A stretch of 64,000 nucleotides of DNA from Cyprinodon diabolis (GCA_030533445.1 CM060072.1:27791766-27855765); one strand, 5' to 3'; positions 1-10,630 are shown, numbered from the stretch's first letter. Numbers and translations are program-made. Notes: generated by a model from the sequence alone, not told the origin.

Positions 1-911
1 CGGTGCTGCCCCAACCTGTTGTTCAACACACACAGAAATACATAGTTTTTCATGATGATGCAAAGTTAAATTTGACACTGTTACCATTAGTTATAGAAAT
101 AAGAAAATGAAGTCTAAGGAATTCTCATCCAGAACTGTAGAAAAATGTCCCTCTAAAAGGTTTAATAGTTAAAAGCATTAGATTTCATTTTAAACTTTAA
201 GTAGTTTTAAAAATGGTACTTTTACACTTTTACTGAAGTAAAAAGCTTAAGTTGATGCTCTAACTTCTACAAAAGTATTTTGAAACAGTAGGATTTATAC
301 TTCTACTGGAGTAATAAACATTAATACTTTAATACCTCTGGACTTCAAAGTCCACAAGCATCCAACTTCACGATTTTGATGCTAAAAGACATTTAATGTG
401 AACATAACATAAAATATATGTTTACAGTGTAAGCTAGTTTAGCATGAGTGCTAATGCTAAAGTTTAACGTGTTAAACTGGTACAGCTGTAATAAATAGCT
501 ACAGTATTAGTTAAAATATTAGCTGAGGCTAAAATATTACTAAGCCACCATGTTAGCAAAGATTTTTAAGTTTTTTTAGGGGTAAGATAATTTAGAAATA
601 GCCCTAATACTATTATACCTACCTTCCAGTAGCTCAAATTTGAAAAAATGCTACATGCTACAAGCTATTTGTACCAAATTTTCTGTTTAGGGACAGTTAA
701 ATTAAAGTTAAATTTGACAGTTTAAGCAGCTGTTGCCAACATGCAACCGTGTCAGCATAGAATACTACTTCTGTAACTTCTGTTATAATGCTTAAATGGT
801 AGTTGGTGCTAATGCTACATTCAAACCTAGCATGGAAAGCTTTTGAACCTTCAGCAGTTGTTAGCAACTGGTATTCCCGGTCTTAAAAATCTGCTTTTTT
901 GTCTGTTTGGG

Positions 912-950
<39 letters not shown>

Positions 951-2995
951 AAAAATATATATATTTTTTATCATTGTTGATGTTACTTTTTTAACATATA
1001 AGGAAAAAACTGATTAGTAAGGATTTAACTTCATACAACTGAAGTGATATGATGTAGCAAGTATAATTTTACATAATTTCTTAATTTTAACAACAAATCA
1101 TTAAATCTGTGCCGACTGTTAAAGAAATCTTAGTAGTTAAATTATAAAAAATGTTTTATTAGCACAACAAGAAAAAAATCTCCAGCATGACAGGGTGGAT
1201 AAAATGTGATCTCTTAGGTATAAAAATGGTCAAACCTGAATTTTTGCATTAAATCACAGCTAACATCATGAGACTATGAAGATTTTAAGTTGAATAAATA
1301 AATATAATTCTTTTTTAAATCTCAAATGAATGAACATTTAAAAAAGTCTCCAGTTTTTCTCTTTTCAGAAAACCTCCCACAGCCTGGGGGCCCAGTAAAT
1401 AGAGGCCTGCTTTGCTTATTATTCCGTCCTGCTCTGTGTGTGTCCGTTTGCTGGGATGGTTGTTAAAGCAAGGAGGCTTGTTTGCATATCGGCCGTCTTA
1501 CTGCGCACTAAGCCGCTCCGGGAGAACTCCCTTTGGCTGGACAGCAGTGACATATGTTCCTTCAGACACTGGTCAGCAATTCTGACTCTTTGACACCCAG
1601 CGTTCTCTTAACTCTCTCACTCACAAACAGATTAGACATTAGTGTCTGATCCGCCGTTAGCCACTTCAGCTTGACACTGGACACGGCTTAACGCTCTGAT
1701 TACAAGATAATGATTCAAGGAGGCGCTTAGAGAAGGAGTCATACTTTACAAAAACACATCAGGACACTGGATGCTTTAAGGAGGAGAACAAAAGAAGCTT
1801 TTTCTCATTGATCCTACTGTATATGGTGCTACCTATCAAGCCTATTCAGTCAGCTCCATAAATATAATTCAAGCCTGACAGTGGGGCTCCTCTGGGGCTT
1901 ATAGAAGGAGACCCAGCCCCATAAATCCATCCTCCAGTTCTTCTTTTTGTCATCCAAGAGGCCCCATGATCTAGCCATTTACTCAGCTTATACCTCTTTG
2001 ACTCCTCAACCCTACACAACATTATTCAGCATGAAAACATTAACTTAGTAAGTGTTAACCTAGCAAGGGATGTCTGAAAAGAGGGAGGTGAGGATAGGAT
2101 CCAGGGGAGAATGGTTGGTGTGTCTCCAGTGTTGCTGCAAAGGTGGAGCAGAGGAGGCAGCAATTATTATCATAACTGGACCAGCACGTTGAAGTAGGAG
2201 TGGCAGAAAGAGAGAGAGGGGAGGATAAGTCCCATCTGGTGCCCAAAATCTGCCCCAGACTCGAGACAGACCGGCAGACTGTCTGCCACGCACGGCTAGA
2301 GCAACCAATAAATGATGATGAGGAGGAGAGGTGCACTGGTGCTGCTTTAACAGCATCATCACGGACACATTGTGCGCTAGAGTGCTAATCGGAGGAGGAT
2401 GGGTCACACCCAGACAAATGCAAATAGAATAGAAAATCACCTTATTGTCCCACAATGGGGAAATTGTGCAAAAAACAGATCTATATTATTCGCCCTTATC
2501 TCTACTTTTGGGTCCAACCCCTCCATGCGTTTTTTCCCCTCTCTCAGCCAAGAAAAGAGTAATTGCTCACTGTTCTATCTCTGCATCTTCAATCCACCCT
2601 GCCCCTCCTCCTTTTTTATAAAGAGACATGGATCTGACTGTAATCCCGCCTCCAATGGTGTAAGCACAAAATTAATTCTCTTTAATCCATGCAGAGTTAA
2701 TCCTTGCGCCTGTGGCAGGAGAGGATGCAGGCTGGAGCTGATGGCTGACTCCTCGATGCTATATGTTCCTCCTGCTCCCCAGCCATCCCCCAGCCATCCC
2801 CCAGCCCCGAGCTGTGGACCCAAAGCCTCTTAATTCTCATTAGCACCGCTAATGGAGCTTCCCAACACGAGTGGGCTTTTGTCACGGCCTGGAGATGCAA
2901 CTTATCTGCCTCCCATTCAACGCATCTCGTCACACGGTCAGCATTTTCTCCGGAGATTAAATAAAATGTTTAAACCTGATTAACGGTTTACTCAC
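1..2995 (-). other. dscam intron after FN3 (3' part outside window)
   Basis: There is no exon here. AT-rich sequence up to about 1340 contains a (TA)n run and, at about 195-320, a piece resembling the paired 'acttaagtaa' repeat at 3593. From about 1345 to 1760 the sequence becomes GC-richer and non-repetitive. Around 2420-2465 there is a short TAGAATAGAA...TTATTGTCCC...GGGGAAATT repeat remnant. ORFs at 2200-2833 on both strands have no recognisable domain. Confidence 0.6.
913..943. repeat. (TA)n microsatellite
   Basis: About 15 TA units followed by AT-rich sequence. Intronic. Confidence 0.95.
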
Positions 2996-3151
2996 GGTCC
3001 TCGCGTGTCTGGATGTACAGCACGTTGCTGCGGACTCCATCTCCGGCCTGCGTGTAGGCCAGGACCTGAACGCTGTAGTTGGTGAACTTCTCAAGCCCGC
3101 GGAGCTCCACTTGTTCCCGTGTGGTGGTGATGTTCTGCATCTCTCCCCATT
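2996..3151 (-). CDS. dscam: dscam exon, FNIII domain 3, second part (last exon in view)
   Basis: This 156-nt phase 1-1 exon encodes EWGEMQNITTTREQVELRG, LEKFTNYSVQVLAYTQAGDG and VRSNVLYIQTRED. The LEKFTNYSVQVLAYT segment is the conserved F/G strand region of FNIII. The acceptor is CCTCAG|AA and the donor is GACC|GTGAGT (GT at 2994-2995). The next exon (FN4) must lie beyond position 1. Confidence 0.95.
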
Positions 3152-3592
3152 CTGAGGCGAAACACGACGGGAAGAATGTGTTTATACAAGATCAAATCAT
3201 CCAACTCTACATTTATGGTTTGAATACATCTCAGCAGGAAGGTGACTCATGAATATGAGCTTAGGAAAGATGGAAAATACAGCAGAATGTCCTTAAAAAG
3301 CTAAGATGATGGTAAAATGGTTAATAATCCTTGATAAATTTGTGCATTTATTTAGGAAATAACGGTTGATCTAGATGACTTAACATATACAGAGAAAAAA
3401 AAACATACTGTAACATATGCTGTATGCTGCACAAACGTACATAGTGCCTTGCAAAAGGATTCATAATAAGAAGTAGAAAACCATGTGCTGATGATGTTAT
3501 GGAAAAAGATTTCATTGTTGATATTGGATGCAATGAATCAACATTTTCCACTGATTCTCCTTTCATGAAGGCCTGCAGCAAAGAGGCTGAGT

Positions 3593-4660
3593 CAGTGGTG
3601 GATGAAGTACTCAACAGTAGTACTTGAGTATCAAGTATCAAATCTTACTCAACTACAATTAAAAGTTACTCGAGTTAAAGTATTGAAGTACTTACCTAAT
3701 TGTTCAAAGTACATGCATTTTAAAGAAATTAAGTATTAAAAATTACTTATTTTATTTTCTAATATCAGAACATTTCTGCCTAATTTTCAGAGTAATTTTA
3801 AAGAATCTGTAACTTTCAGAGATCACCTGATACATTGATGCATAGAACTACCTGCTGTAGATTCTACACCACCTAGGAAGAACTTCAACAGAAAAATTAC
3901 ACATAAATATAAGGACCAAAATGAAAACAGGAGAGTCTTGATTCTCCTCACTTTCACTATGTAGTGTGAGGAGGTTTAAGGTTGAATCTATTACTCATGC
4001 AACTGGAAGTGGATGGCCTAGTGGTTAGGGCATAGGGCTTAGAATACTGACTTTGTGAGTTTGAAACCCACACCCACAACTGCCACTCTGGGTCTCTGAG
4101 CAAGACCCTTAACCCCCAATTGCTACCGGGGCGCTGCACAGTGTCAGCCCACTGCTCCCCAAAGGGGATGGGTTAATTGCAGAATCAATTTCTCCATTGT
4201 GAGATCAATAAAGTTCAATTTATTTTATTCATTTATCACTGAACAAAAAACACCTTAATAAAATGTATAAACTACTAATAATATCTGCTCTGATTTTTTC
4301 ATATCTGTGGAACATAATTCAATCTCTAAAATAGTGGCGTCCAGATTCAGTCCTAAGGGCTGCCATCTTCCATGATGAAATTACATTTAAAGTAGGAAAA
4401 ACAGCAACAGAGGATTACAAAGCATAGCTGAGCCAAAAGTAACAAAGGACTAGCAGCTTTGCCAACTGTAGTGGAGCAGAAACAATATTTGACTTTGAAA
4501 TGTCATAACATTGGGTGAATGCTCTGGTATGCTTGGGCTCTGTCGCATGAACAACCTTGGAAAAAAAAATTATTACTTAAGTAAAGCAAATATACTCAAA
4601 AAAGTACTTAAGTACAGTAATCAAGTTAATGCACTTTGTTCCATTCTACTGGTCTGTTTA
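3593..4660. mobile_element. probable DNA-transposon remnant with nested SINE
   Basis: The left end (GTGGATGAAGTACTCAACAG...AGTACTTGAGTA) and the right part (AAGTACTTAAGTACAGTAAT) carry the paired 'acttaagta' motifs seen at the ends of a common fish DNA-transposon family. The middle carries a SINE (4005-4235). The right terminus is poorly defined. No transposase frame is visible. Related short fragments occur at about 195-320 and 42027-42085. Confidence 0.4.
4005..4235 (+). mobile_element. tRNA-derived SINE
   Basis: A tRNA-like head has an A-box-like TGGCCTAGTGGTTAGG and a degenerate B box (GTTTGAAACCC). A body follows (CTGAGCAAGACCCTTAACCC) and a tail of the fish L2 type (CATTGTGAGATCAATAAAG). 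It is inactive relic sequence inside the FN3 intron and is not a functional tRNA gene. Confidence 0.7.
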
Positions 4661-5684
4661 CTAACCAGGGCCTCAGCCATCCATGGGATTACAGCTCTAT
4701 TATACTGTATTTTATTTTCTGATAATAAACCACTCACAGTGATTCTATTGAGAGCAAAAATCTGGTTGAAAGATATGTTTTCAATTGAAAAATGAAAAAA
4801 ACATTATTTGGAAAATGAAGAAAGAAAAAGCGTCAACTTCTGGGTCTTTGGCGGATTGGGGCGGGACTAAGGACCGCAGAGAAATAATTCCCAGTTGTTG
4901 CATTCAGGAACCCTTGGAACTAGAAATGTCTTTAAAGAATCATCGCTATCTTTGTTTATATGCTTGCTTTTGGAAAAATAACCTCCCTCACTGATCTTAG
5001 TTTGTGGTAATGTCGGAACCTTGCAGCTGACGGTTCCTTAAGAGATTAGGAAATGTACAACAGAGACAGAAAATGATTCCCAAAATTATCAGTATCATAA
5101 TTCCTCCGATGAGATTTGTTTGTCAAACAGCTTAGATTGGTGAAGAATGTAACATTTTTAAACCAGTCACATGAAAAGAACATCAATTATGCTTTAAACA
5201 CATTTCTAGCTCACCATCTAACCCCACCTTTTTTTTTTGTACAAAATTAATGGCTCTAATTTAGCTCCGTATACATCTACTAATCGTAAAACCTCTGCAG
5301 GCATCTGCTCCTCTATATTTTATTTTAGCTAACATTATTATTGCAATTTAATTAAAATGCACACAAACCTCCCAGATTTGTATCTATTAAAAATTTTATA
5401 TACCATGTATTCTTTTTTTCTTCCACATCACAATTTTTAATCTGGAAAAAAAAATCCCAAAGAATTACATAGAGGTTTGCTGCTGCAGGAAAATATGTTT
5501 ACTCTTTTGCAAGGCACCGACAACAAACAGGAACAAACACCAAATGTTTGATGAGGAAGGTTAGAGCAAACAGCGGTGACACAGATGGATGTGATGATGA
5601 GGCTGGTTTGGGGGGGAATCTTAGAATGAGATAGGTGATAATTACTCTGCATCGGCCACTGGGCCCGGACCCCACAGCACCCAC

Positions 5685-5831
5685 CTCCGTCCGGGAAGAG
5701 GGACCAAAACACAACCCTGTAGCCTTTCAGCACGCCGTGCAGCGTTATGCGCGGCGGCTCCGACCACGTGATCACTGCCTCGTCTGACGTCACAGAGATT
5801 GCTCTCACGTTCTGCGGGGGCTCGCTGGGCA
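5685..5831 (-). CDS. dscam: dscam exon, FNIII domain 3, first part
   Basis: This 147-nt phase 1-1 exon encodes VPSEPPQNVRAISVTSDEA, VITWSEPPRITLHGVLKGY and RVVFWSLFPDG. The acceptor is CTGCAG|TG and the donor is GGAG|GTGGGT. The tryptophan of the B strand and the KGYRVVFW C strand fit FNIII. Confidence 0.95.
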
Positions 5832-6276
5832 CTGCAGGACAGAACGACAGAGGGTCAGCGAGGTTTAAAACCGGCCCAGTCGCAGAAGATCAGGAAAAGC
5901 AGATGAAAACCCTCAAAACTACATATCAGCAACAGCAGCTAAAAGAAACAGGTCAAACATGTTCAATCTGGCCCAGAATTTCTCCTCATATTTTTTTAAA
6001 GATAATAGGCATTGATGGAAAGAAGGGGAAGTGTTGAGAGAGAGATATTAATCATAAAATCTTTAAACGGGAGACGATGAAATGCAGCTGAGAGGATACG
6101 TGGGGAATAAAATCTTTAGGAAGATACTATTCCAACATCTTTTAGCTCATGGGTGGCTGCAGGCCTTTCAGGCAGACAATAAAAATGTGAAATGATGTAT
6201 TTCTAAAAATGGCATCCTCCTGGGCCCATTTTTATTCAAACCTCTTGTTCATCATTCTGCTATCTTATGCTCATAC
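5832..6276 (-). other. dscam intron between FN2 and FN3
   Basis: A 445-nt intron with consensus ends. I see no repeat or gene in it. Confidence 0.8.
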
Positions 6277-6517
6277 CATCTTCCAGCGTGGTGGCGTTGA
6301 TCTCGGTGCTGGACGGTCCGGTTCCGGCTCTGTTAAAAGCCTGGACGACCACGCCGTACTGAGCAAACTTCTTCAGGTTGTCCAAGGTGTACACCTCGCT
6401 GTCCCCCGTTGCTTTCATCTCCACGATGCTGTACTGCCCATTGCTGCCTGGTCCGTTCTCCCTGTAACCGATCTGATAGCCTCGGATCACGCCGTTCTGC
6501 AGCTCCTTTTTAGGAGC
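6277..6517 (-). CDS. dscam: dscam exon, FNIII domain 2, second part
   Basis: This 241-nt exon (phase 0 to 1) encodes [56 protein letters not shown] and ATTLED. It is nearly identical, from memory, to the mammalian DSCAM segment and clearly different from DSCAML1, so it is the best paralogue marker in the window. The acceptor is ATCCAG|GC and the donor is ATG|GTATGA. Confidence 0.96.
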
Positions 6518-6646
6518 CTGGATATTTTTGAAAGAAGGAAGACATGAAGCATGGAGACAATCGCAGAGTTAAGCAATGTTTGGGTTTTGCTGTTAATGTT
6601 CAGCTTTTAGGTCTATGACTTGGAGCAGCCATTTTATAAAAGTCAG

Positions 6647-6671
6647 TATATATATATATATATATATATAT
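6647..6671. repeat. (TA)n microsatellite
   Basis: About 12 TA units in the FN2 intron. Confidence 0.9.
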
Positions 6672-6756
6672 TAGCAGCCATTTTGACCTATGCTCTTTTC
6701 TGTTATATCATTCCTAATGTATTATTTTATAGACTATCAAACAATGATTGGGAACA

Positions 6757-7014
6757 TACACTGCTAAAATGATCTAGAAACAAGTAAAAATGCCTTAAAT
6801 TAAGGTTGCTTACCCTTATTTTGAACAGGTAAATAAGATGATTTGCCAATAGAATGAGAATTTTTATTCTGAAATCTTTATGCTTGAAATAAGACAATGC
6901 AATTGTTTATTCTTAATTTAAATGAAATAGTTTTGTTCCATTGGCAAAGTGTCTCACTTACCTCATCAATTCAAAAGAAAATGACTTATTCAGATTTCGA
7001 TTCTTTGCAGTGTA
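6757..7014. mobile_element. MITE with TACACTGC termini
   Basis: About 258 bp bounded by TACACTGCTAAAA on the left and TTTGCAGTGTA on the right (inverted TACACTGC). The interior has 'aaataagatgatttgccaat' and 'gcttgaaataagac', which recur in diverged form at 31240-31400 and 31690-31910. It has no coding capacity. The superfamily is not assigned. It lies within the 913-nt FN2 intron (6518-7430), in which I see nothing else except the TA run. Confidence 0.6.
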
Positions 7015-7430
7015 AACTATTCTCCCGAGCATTGTTTGATTTGACATGCCTGCTGTAGCTTTATGCAGTAAATAGAAGAAATCAAAGCGCACAGAAAAAA
7101 TAGTAATGTTTCGGCCAGCGTGGCCTTAAAAACTGAACTCAAAGTTGTCATCAAGAGGCGTAAGATTTTTAATTTCCTTTATCTCTCCAAAACATCTTTT
7201 CTTTAAAACCTCCACTTCCTTTGTATTAACAACAAAAAAAACTGTTAATTGTTGAGCTAGTATATTTCCCACTCTAAGTAAGACCTTTTAACATCTCTTT
7301 TCTTCAGCACTTTGAAAAATCTTTTCAATCTTTCTTGAGTTTTACAAACTGCGACGTAGACAGAGCTGTTATTTAAATGATTTTCTTACATATATTCAGA
7401 GAAAACAAAAATAGAGGCATGATTTATTAC

Positions 7431-7501
7431 CCTCCATGTGACTCGTATGCTCTGTGACGTCATTGGCTGCAGTACAACATCCATCGGGGGCCCATCAGGT
7501 G
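7431..7501 (-). CDS. dscam: dscam exon, FNIII domain 2, first part
   Basis: This short 71-nt exon (phase 1 to 0) encodes PDGPPMDVVLQPMTSQSIRV and TWR. The acceptor is AAACAG|CA and the donor is AGG|GTAATA. It lies 93 nt from the FN1 exon. The B-strand Trp of FN2 is the last but one codon. Confidence 0.93.
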
Positions 7502-7594
7502 CTGTTTGATCAGGATTTATTGTCAGAATGAAAAATCGGAACCAAATGCAAATAAGGTGCAGAAAACATGGGGAAAAAAAAAAACATAACCTAC

Positions 7595-7762
7595 GCGCTT
7601 CCTCTGTGCTGATAGTTAGCTCTTTGCTGGGAAGGCTGCGGCCGATTTTGTTATAAGAATACATGCGGATGCTGTAAACACAAGCTGGATGCAGCTCCAC
7701 AATATTAGCTTGATTGTTTGTAGGTGAAATGTTCCTGGTCGTGTACATGTGATCCCAAGAGT
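7595..7762 (-). CDS. dscam: dscam exon, FNIII domain 1, second part
   Basis: This 168-nt phase 1-1 exon encodes [20 protein letters not shown] and [20 protein letters not shown], then [10 protein letters not shown]. Frame continuity with the next exon requires the donor GCGC|GTAGGT (GT at 7593-7594), which gives EEAPPDG at the joint. The PACVYSIR cysteine replaces a serine of the mammalian protein (from memory) and would be a free cysteine in an FNIII domain. Confidence 0.92.
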
Positions 7763-7847
7763 CTGTGGGAAAGGAACAGAATTTGGTCTGTTTTTAAAAC
7801 CCAGTACATAAATAAACACTTAAAGGAATATATCTGAGCTCTTTTAC

Positions 7848-7976
7848 CTGATTTGTTCTTGTACTCAATGTCATAGCTGGTGATGATGCTGTTGCCATCA
7901 AACCTTTGGATCCAACGCAGGTTCATGCTTCTGTCCTTCACTTCCCTCACCTCCAGCTCAGGAGGATCAGGGGGTT
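7848..7976 (-). CDS. dscam: dscam exon, FNIII domain 1, first part
   Basis: This 129-nt phase 1-1 exon encodes [39 protein letters not shown] and KNKS. The W in the B strand and the Tyr-x-Ile-Glu-Tyr C-strand pattern fit fibronectin type III. The acceptor follows TTCAG... at 7977-7978 and the donor is TCAG|GTAAAA. It marks the switch from the Ig block to the FNIII block. Confidence 0.95.
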
Positions 7977-8415
7977 CTGAGTTAGGGGGAGAAAAAAAGT
8001 GTTTATTGTGCAAATCAGTAAGACTGGAATAGTAATTACAACAGGATCTATGAGTAATGGTATGTTTTTCTCTCCCTAAAAATAATAAGCATAATTTACT
8101 ACAATGTGTAAAACAGGGGTGTCAAACTGGTTCCAGAAAGGGCCGTGTGGCTGCAGGTTCTCTTTCCAACCAAGCAATAGCACACCAGACTCCAGTCATC
8201 TCATCAAGGGAGTCCAATCTGAACATGATAACTTGATGAGATGACTGGAGTCTGGTGTGCTATTGCTTGGTTGGAAAGAGAACCTGCAGCCACACGGCCC
8301 TTTCTGGAACCAGTTTGACACCTGTGGTGTAAAAGGTTAATAATTCATTTTCAGGCAAAATCAATGCTTTTACATCCCTTCCTGGAAATGGGTTCCTTCA
8401 AAGTTTAAATCAAAC
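7977..8415 (-). other. dscam intron between Ig9 and FN1
   Basis: A 439-nt intron. Nearly half of it is the palindromic MITE at 8114-8326. The donor is AAG|GTTTGA and the acceptor is TTCAG-like. Confidence 0.85.
8114..8326. mobile_element. palindromic hAT-type MITE
   Basis: Two 94-nt arms (8114-8207 and 8233-8326) are inverted copies matching at 92 of 94 positions, separated by a 25-nt loop. The mismatches are at terminal positions 3 and 4. The termini are CAGGGGTGTCAAACTGG and the inverted CACAGGTGTCAAACTGG. It is flanked by perfect 8-bp direct repeats GTGTAAAA (8106-8113 and 8327-8334). An 8-bp duplication is the hallmark of the hAT superfamily. It has no coding capacity, so it must have been mobilised in trans. 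Confidence 0.92.
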
Positions 8416-8512
8416 CTTGAACGGTGAGCTGGATGAGTCCTCGGCCCTCTCCATAGGAGTTGATGGCGTGACAGGAGAAGAAGACTGAATCTCCTCGCTC
8501 GGCTGGGTTTAG
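8416..8512 (-). CDS. dscam: dscam exon, Ig domain 9, end
   Basis: This 97-nt exon (phase 0 to 1) encodes [20 protein letters not shown] and [12 protein letters not shown]: the F-strand cysteine and end of Ig9. The acceptor is CTTCCAG|CT and the donor CAAG|GTTTGA is moderate. It is too short to stand out as an ORF but joins both neighbours in frame. Confidence 0.94.
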
Positions 8513-9273
8513 CTGGAAGGAAAAGCACAGCAGAGGTTATTATCACCCACTACCAAGTGGACTTCCCAGCTTGGGCCTAAAACAAGGTTTTTATCGTCCT
8601 ATCAAGGTCCAGCTGCTTTGATGCTTCTAGTCAGGTTTTCATGCTCAAAGCTACAAGGAGACTGACTTAAGGCCTGAAAACACCCGTTACCTACGAGCCA
8701 GTGTGTCACACTGGCTGCGTATAAAGAGGCTCCAAATAGGCAGGGTGAGCAGATCTTTGCAGATTGTTTTCCCTTCTGTCTCTCTGCTTTACACATTAAA
8801 ACAATTTTCCCACATTTGACTTGGACACATTATGAAAAGTTATTAAAAAAATTACAAAATCAGCAGGGCATTTTATAAAGCAAAGCCCCACTTAAGGAGT
8901 CTGTGCAGCATCTCAACCCAGAACAGATAGAATGTTTATAATGAGATCTACGTCTAAAGAACAGAAAAACACAGCAATAAACACAGTGGGATGGTTTCTA
9001 TGCTGACTGAGGCAGAGAGGTGATTCTCACAGAGAGATCTGGGAAGTTTTTCCAAGTTTTATTTCTTTTTTTTAAATAAAGAGGTGAGACAGATACGTCG
9101 CGCTTACCTGCTCTGTCTGCCCCTCGTTAATTTGGTTTTTGAGAGACTCAAAGAGGATCACTACTTGATACTTTCTGTCCTCCTGAACTTCTATCATGGG
9201 TAACGTTTTCTACTTTAATGTTTCATTGATTTGTTTTTGCACCAGTCTGTCCCACCTGCTATATAGTCCAAAA

Positions 9274-9376
9274 CTGAGGCTGTGTCCAAAAGTCTGCCCT
9301 AATCACTATACATTGTCCACGCCATTTTAATAGGTGTCCGAACGTCTAGAGGACGAATAAGTAGTCGACTCGAGCT
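9274..9376 (+). mobile_element. partial MITE (GAGGCTGTGTCC family)
   Basis: It starts GAGGCTGTGTCCAAAAGTC and includes CCTAATCACTATA, CGCCATTTTAATAGGTGTCC and GAATAAGTAGTCGACTC. The same string of motifs occurs inverted at about 15970-16118. Its 3' side is replaced by the microsatellite. Confidence 0.6.
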
Positions 9377-9472
9377 TCCATCCATCCATCAATCCATCCA
9401 TCCATCCATCCATCCATCCATCCATCCATCCATCCATCCATCCATCCATCCATCCATCCATCCATCCATCCA
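9377..9472. repeat. (ATCC)n microsatellite
   Basis: About 24 units of TCCA, with one interruption near 9391. On the dscam sense strand it reads (GGAT)n, starting 43 nt after the Ig9 donor. Confidence 0.95.
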
Positions 9473-9515
9473 CTTTATTTTAAAAATCTTTCCATCCATG
9501 CTCTCACATTCTCAC

Positions 9516-9715
9516 CTTCAGGGTAGAGATGACTTCATCTCCCTTCTTGTTGATGGTGATGGAGTACCGAGGGTTTCTCTCTGCATCAATGACCGTGTCT
9601 CCTCTCTCCCAGCGGATAATAATGGGCTGCTCGCCCCTCGCTGTGCAGTTCAGCTCCTTGGTCTGGCCCTTTCTTGCCATGGTAGTGTTGGGGTGGCTGG
9701 TGATCATGGCGGGAA
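9516..9715 (-). CDS. dscam: dscam exon, Ig domain 9, first part
   Basis: This 200-nt exon runs from phase 1 to phase 0. It encodes [38 protein letters not shown] (Cys and Trp) and GDEVISTLK. The acceptor is TTCAG|TT and the donor is CTGAAG|GTGAGA. A long (ATCC)n tract lies 43 nt downstream of the donor in the sense direction, where it reads (GGAT)n. Confidence 0.95.
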
Positions 9716-10248
9716 CTGAACACATCCACAGAAATGTGTCAGAGTAATGAATAGCCTTATATGGGATAATAAGATGAGGAAATGGAGCTGTGCTACTGGA
9801 GACTGTGGATATAACCCAGACGTATGGATATCACTACATTCCCTGTTGTCATTTCATGCTTCAAGCTTCAGCGGCTCCCTTACTTCACAGCCTCTTTGCC
9901 CATTTCATCCAAGATTTCTCCTCTTTTCCTTTCTGTATCTTACATCTGGGTTATTGATCGAATGGGGATCCCGTGGTTTTGTTTTTATCATTGATCCAGC
10001 ACCCTCCCTTTTCCTCGCAAAACATTTAATAACACACAAACTGACAGCTGAAATACAGAAATCAATAGCTGAGTTACCCCTGGTTAGCGGTGTGGAGGAC
10101 AGAGACAAGGTTCTGTGGTGTTCAGCGCAGGCCGAAACAGCCTGGGGCAAGAGTGAGTGCTTCTTACACTCATCTCTCTACCATCCAGGAGATGTGTGGA
10201 AAAAAAGGGAAAGTGTTTGAGCCAACTGGAAAGCTGACTGACACTCAC
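9716..10248 (-). other. dscam intron between Ig8 and Ig9
   Basis: A 533-nt intron without recognisable repeats. A 157-aa plus-strand ORF (9747-10220) covers it but has no domain and is considered chance. Confidence 0.8.
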
Positions 10249-10425
10249 TCTTTACAGTCAGGATCATGCTTTTACTGATGTCTGAGCCAACGCCGTTGGA
10301 GGCCTGACAGAGGTAGTAGCCTCGGTCATCCTCAAGGACGTGTCGGATGAGCAGGGAGCCATTCGACATGATCTGGATGCGGCCGGTGAGGGGGACGGGG
10401 TGATACTGCTGTGGATTTCCAACAC
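10249..10425 (-). CDS. dscam: dscam exon, Ig domain 8, second half
   Basis: This 177-nt phase 1-1 exon encodes [18 protein letters not shown] and [19 protein letters not shown] (F-strand Cys), ending ILTVK. The acceptor is TCTACAG|GT and the donor AAAGA|GTGAGT is strong. Together with 10511-10630 it makes Ig8. The first base of the next Ile codon is contributed here (A|TT). Confidence 0.95.
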
Positions 10426-10510
10426 CTGTAGATGAAAGCACACCATAAAGGACGTAAAGGTCTGCGTTCCCCCCCAAGGATGTGCGTGAGGAAGTGGCAG
10501 CAAATGTTAC

Positions 10511-10630
10511 CTTTGGCGTGTTTCCACATGACTTTCGGAGGCGGATAACCCTCCACTGAGCAGTTCAGAACTCCAGCTTTTCCATAAATGCAGTCCTGGT
10601 TGTTGGGTTGAACCACAAACCGGGGAGGCA
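10511..10630 (-). CDS. dscam: dscam exon, Ig domain 8, first half
   Basis: This 120-nt phase 1-1 exon encodes [20 protein letters not shown] and [19 protein letters not shown] (B-strand Cys and core Trp). It contains an additional cysteine (NNQDCIYGK) where the mammalian sequence, from memory, has Gly. The acceptor is CTCTCAG|TG and the donor AAAG|GTAACA. Confidence 0.94.

Larger units (their letters stand above)
3152..5684 (-). other. dscam intron within FN3
   Basis: A 2,533-nt intron holding the transposon/SINE remnant at 3593-4660. I see nothing recognisable at 4680-5680; short ORFs at 4511-4994 have no domain and no splice context. Confidence 0.7.
8513..9515 (-). other. dscam intron within Ig9
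   Basis: A 1,003-nt intron. It contains a partial MITE (9274-9376) fused to an (ATCC)n tract (9377-9472) just downstream of the Ig9 donor. Between 8520 and 9270 I see nothing recognisable. Confidence 0.75.

Noticed and set aside
2399..2833. 144-codon plus-strand ORF
   Set aside because: Low-complexity Pro/Cys-rich translation of intron with a short repeat remnant; no splice or domain support.
5747..6037. 96-codon plus-strand ORF over the FN3 exon
   Set aside because: It is antisense to a well-supported dscam exon and has no domain. The same holds for plus-strand frames at 6209, 9498, 10651 and 19509.
9377..9472. CRISPR-like array
   Set aside because: Pure 4-bp repeats without spacers in a vertebrate intron; a microsatellite.
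9747..10220. 157-codon plus-strand ORF
   Set aside because: No domain or conservation signal is visible and it lies in a plain 533-nt intron. Chance is likely.
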